Positions 63,677 through 64,000 of a stretch of DNA of 64,000 nucleotides are shown here, one piece after another. The position numbers were made by a program, and so were the translations under genes. Source of the stretch: Lachnospiraceae bacterium (GTDB lineage Bacteria; Bacillota; Clostridia; Lachnospirales; Lachnospiraceae); contig JAGANL010000006.1 in the NCBI GenBank assembly GCA_017624235.1, forward strand, positions 1 through 64,000, read 5' to 3'. The notes under the pieces are model-generated. The model searched no databases. It was not told where the DNA came from and saw nothing but the letters and a program-made list of their open reading frames with translations. The first letter of the stretch is position 1. The number at the start of each line of letters is the position of its first letter.

Positions 63677-64000
63677 ATGGAGATGGGTAAACAAAAGAAA
63701 AAGGGAATCGTTTCCATCAAGGTAAAGCTGCTTGGGATCATCCTTCCGGTAGTGATTATCATGATGGTTCTGCTGGTAGGAATATCCTATTTGATTTCCA
63801 AAAGCATCATTACGGAAAATTCGGAGGATCTATTAAGCTCTTCCATTGAGAATCAGGCGAATGAGATTGAAGCCTGGTTAAACGAAAACCTTTCTGCTTT
63901 TCAGACTGCAAAACGGACGATTGAACAGACGAAGCCGGATGCACAGCAGCTGCAGCAGATTCTGGATGGTTATGCGGGCTTTAATGATAATTATCCGGAA
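63677..64000 (+). CDS. Methyl-accepting chemotaxis protein, N-terminal part (cut by window edge)
   Basis: The frame runs to the window end with 108 codons visible. After a short basic stretch (MGKQKKKGIVSIKVK) comes a membrane helix (LLGIILPVVIIMMVLLVGI). An extracytoplasmic helix follows with EDLLSSSIENQANEIEAWLN, typical of the first helix of dCache sensor domains. The signalling domain must lie beyond the window. AAGGAG precedes the ATG at 63677 by 5 bases; an ATG at 63683 is the alternative. Histidine kinases can have the same start, so the family call is probable rather than certain. Confidence 0.75.
   Translation, partial: MEMGKQKKKGIVSIKVKLLGIILPVVIIMMVLLVGISYLISKSIITENSEDLLSSSIENQANEIEAWLNENLSAFQTAKRTIEQTKPDAQQLQQILDGYAGFNDNYPE

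Overview
The window looks like chromosome of a spore-forming, saccharolytic gut clostridium, most likely a member of the Lachnospiraceae. The evidence is its moderate GC content, strong AGGAGG ribosome binding sites, an alpha/beta-type spore protein, the YtvI sporulation membrane protein, clostridial DUF4250/DUF2935/DUF4125 proteins, a pyrophosphate-type phosphofructokinase, and repeated LacI-ABC-glycosidase clusters. I could not run a database search, so the genus is left open.

Layout. 1-0.34 kb: the end of an oxidoreductase. 0.5-6.8 kb: an ArsR-type regulator divergent from an arabino-oligosaccharide locus (binding protein, two permeases, GH51 arabinofuranosidase). 7-8.6 kb: cardiolipin synthase. 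8.7-21 kb: a beta-glucoside/beta-mannoside locus, with GH2 beta-mannosidase and GH94 cellobiose phosphorylase on the minus strand, divergent from a LacI regulator, an ABC importer and a GH3 beta-glucosidase. 21.4-26.1 kb: small hypothetical proteins, a THUMP RNA methyltransferase that is probably leaderless, a cell-wall amidase, RdgB and a YfcE-type phosphoesterase. 26.2-26.9 kb: six tRNA genes. 27-29 kb: MntP and a MATE exporter. 29.0-29.8 kb: tRNA-Leu and a broken chemotaxis-receptor gene. 29.85-33.5 kb: PPi-phosphofructokinase, LacI, cellobiose 2-epimerase. 33.9-43.5 kb: a maltodextrin/glycogen locus (LacI, glycogen phosphorylase, ABC importer, MalQ, LacI). 43.7-48.5 kb: CYTH, DJ-1, CBS, CutC, an OLD-type ATPase/nuclease and a spore protein. 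48.7-57 kb: proteostasis and housekeeping genes (tig, clpP, clpX, lon, engB, ytvI, truA). 57-64 kb: VanZ, DUF4250, a RACo-like Fe-S/ASKHA protein, a polysaccharide deacetylase, a large TPR-DUF4037-DUF4125 protein, a DUF2935 protein and the start of a chemotaxis receptor.

Functional picture. Three importers each consist of one lipoprotein and two permeases with no ATPase gene in the window, so a shared ATPase elsewhere is likely. Each binding-protein gene is followed by a hairpin or terminator before its permeases. Cytoplasmic glycosidases, phosphorylases, an epimerase and a glucanotransferase then feed glycolysis. Palindromes of the GGAAAACGTTTTCC type in front of the 33.9 kb LacI gene, glgP and the maltodextrin transporter suggest one LacI regulon.

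The most unusual signal is a family of three large intergenic inverted-repeat elements (about 20.98-21.31, 33.51-33.80 and 45.23-45.42 kb). Two share a conserved core with two internal hairpins, one of which shows a compensatory base-pair change, while their 65-82 bp outer stems differ in sequence yet remain nearly perfectly self-complementary. Other points worth a second look are a structured leader in front of the spore-protein gene, a candidate leaderless mRNA, a tRNA-Leu-like sequence inverted next to tRNA-Leu, and the TPR-DUF4037-DUF4125 protein.
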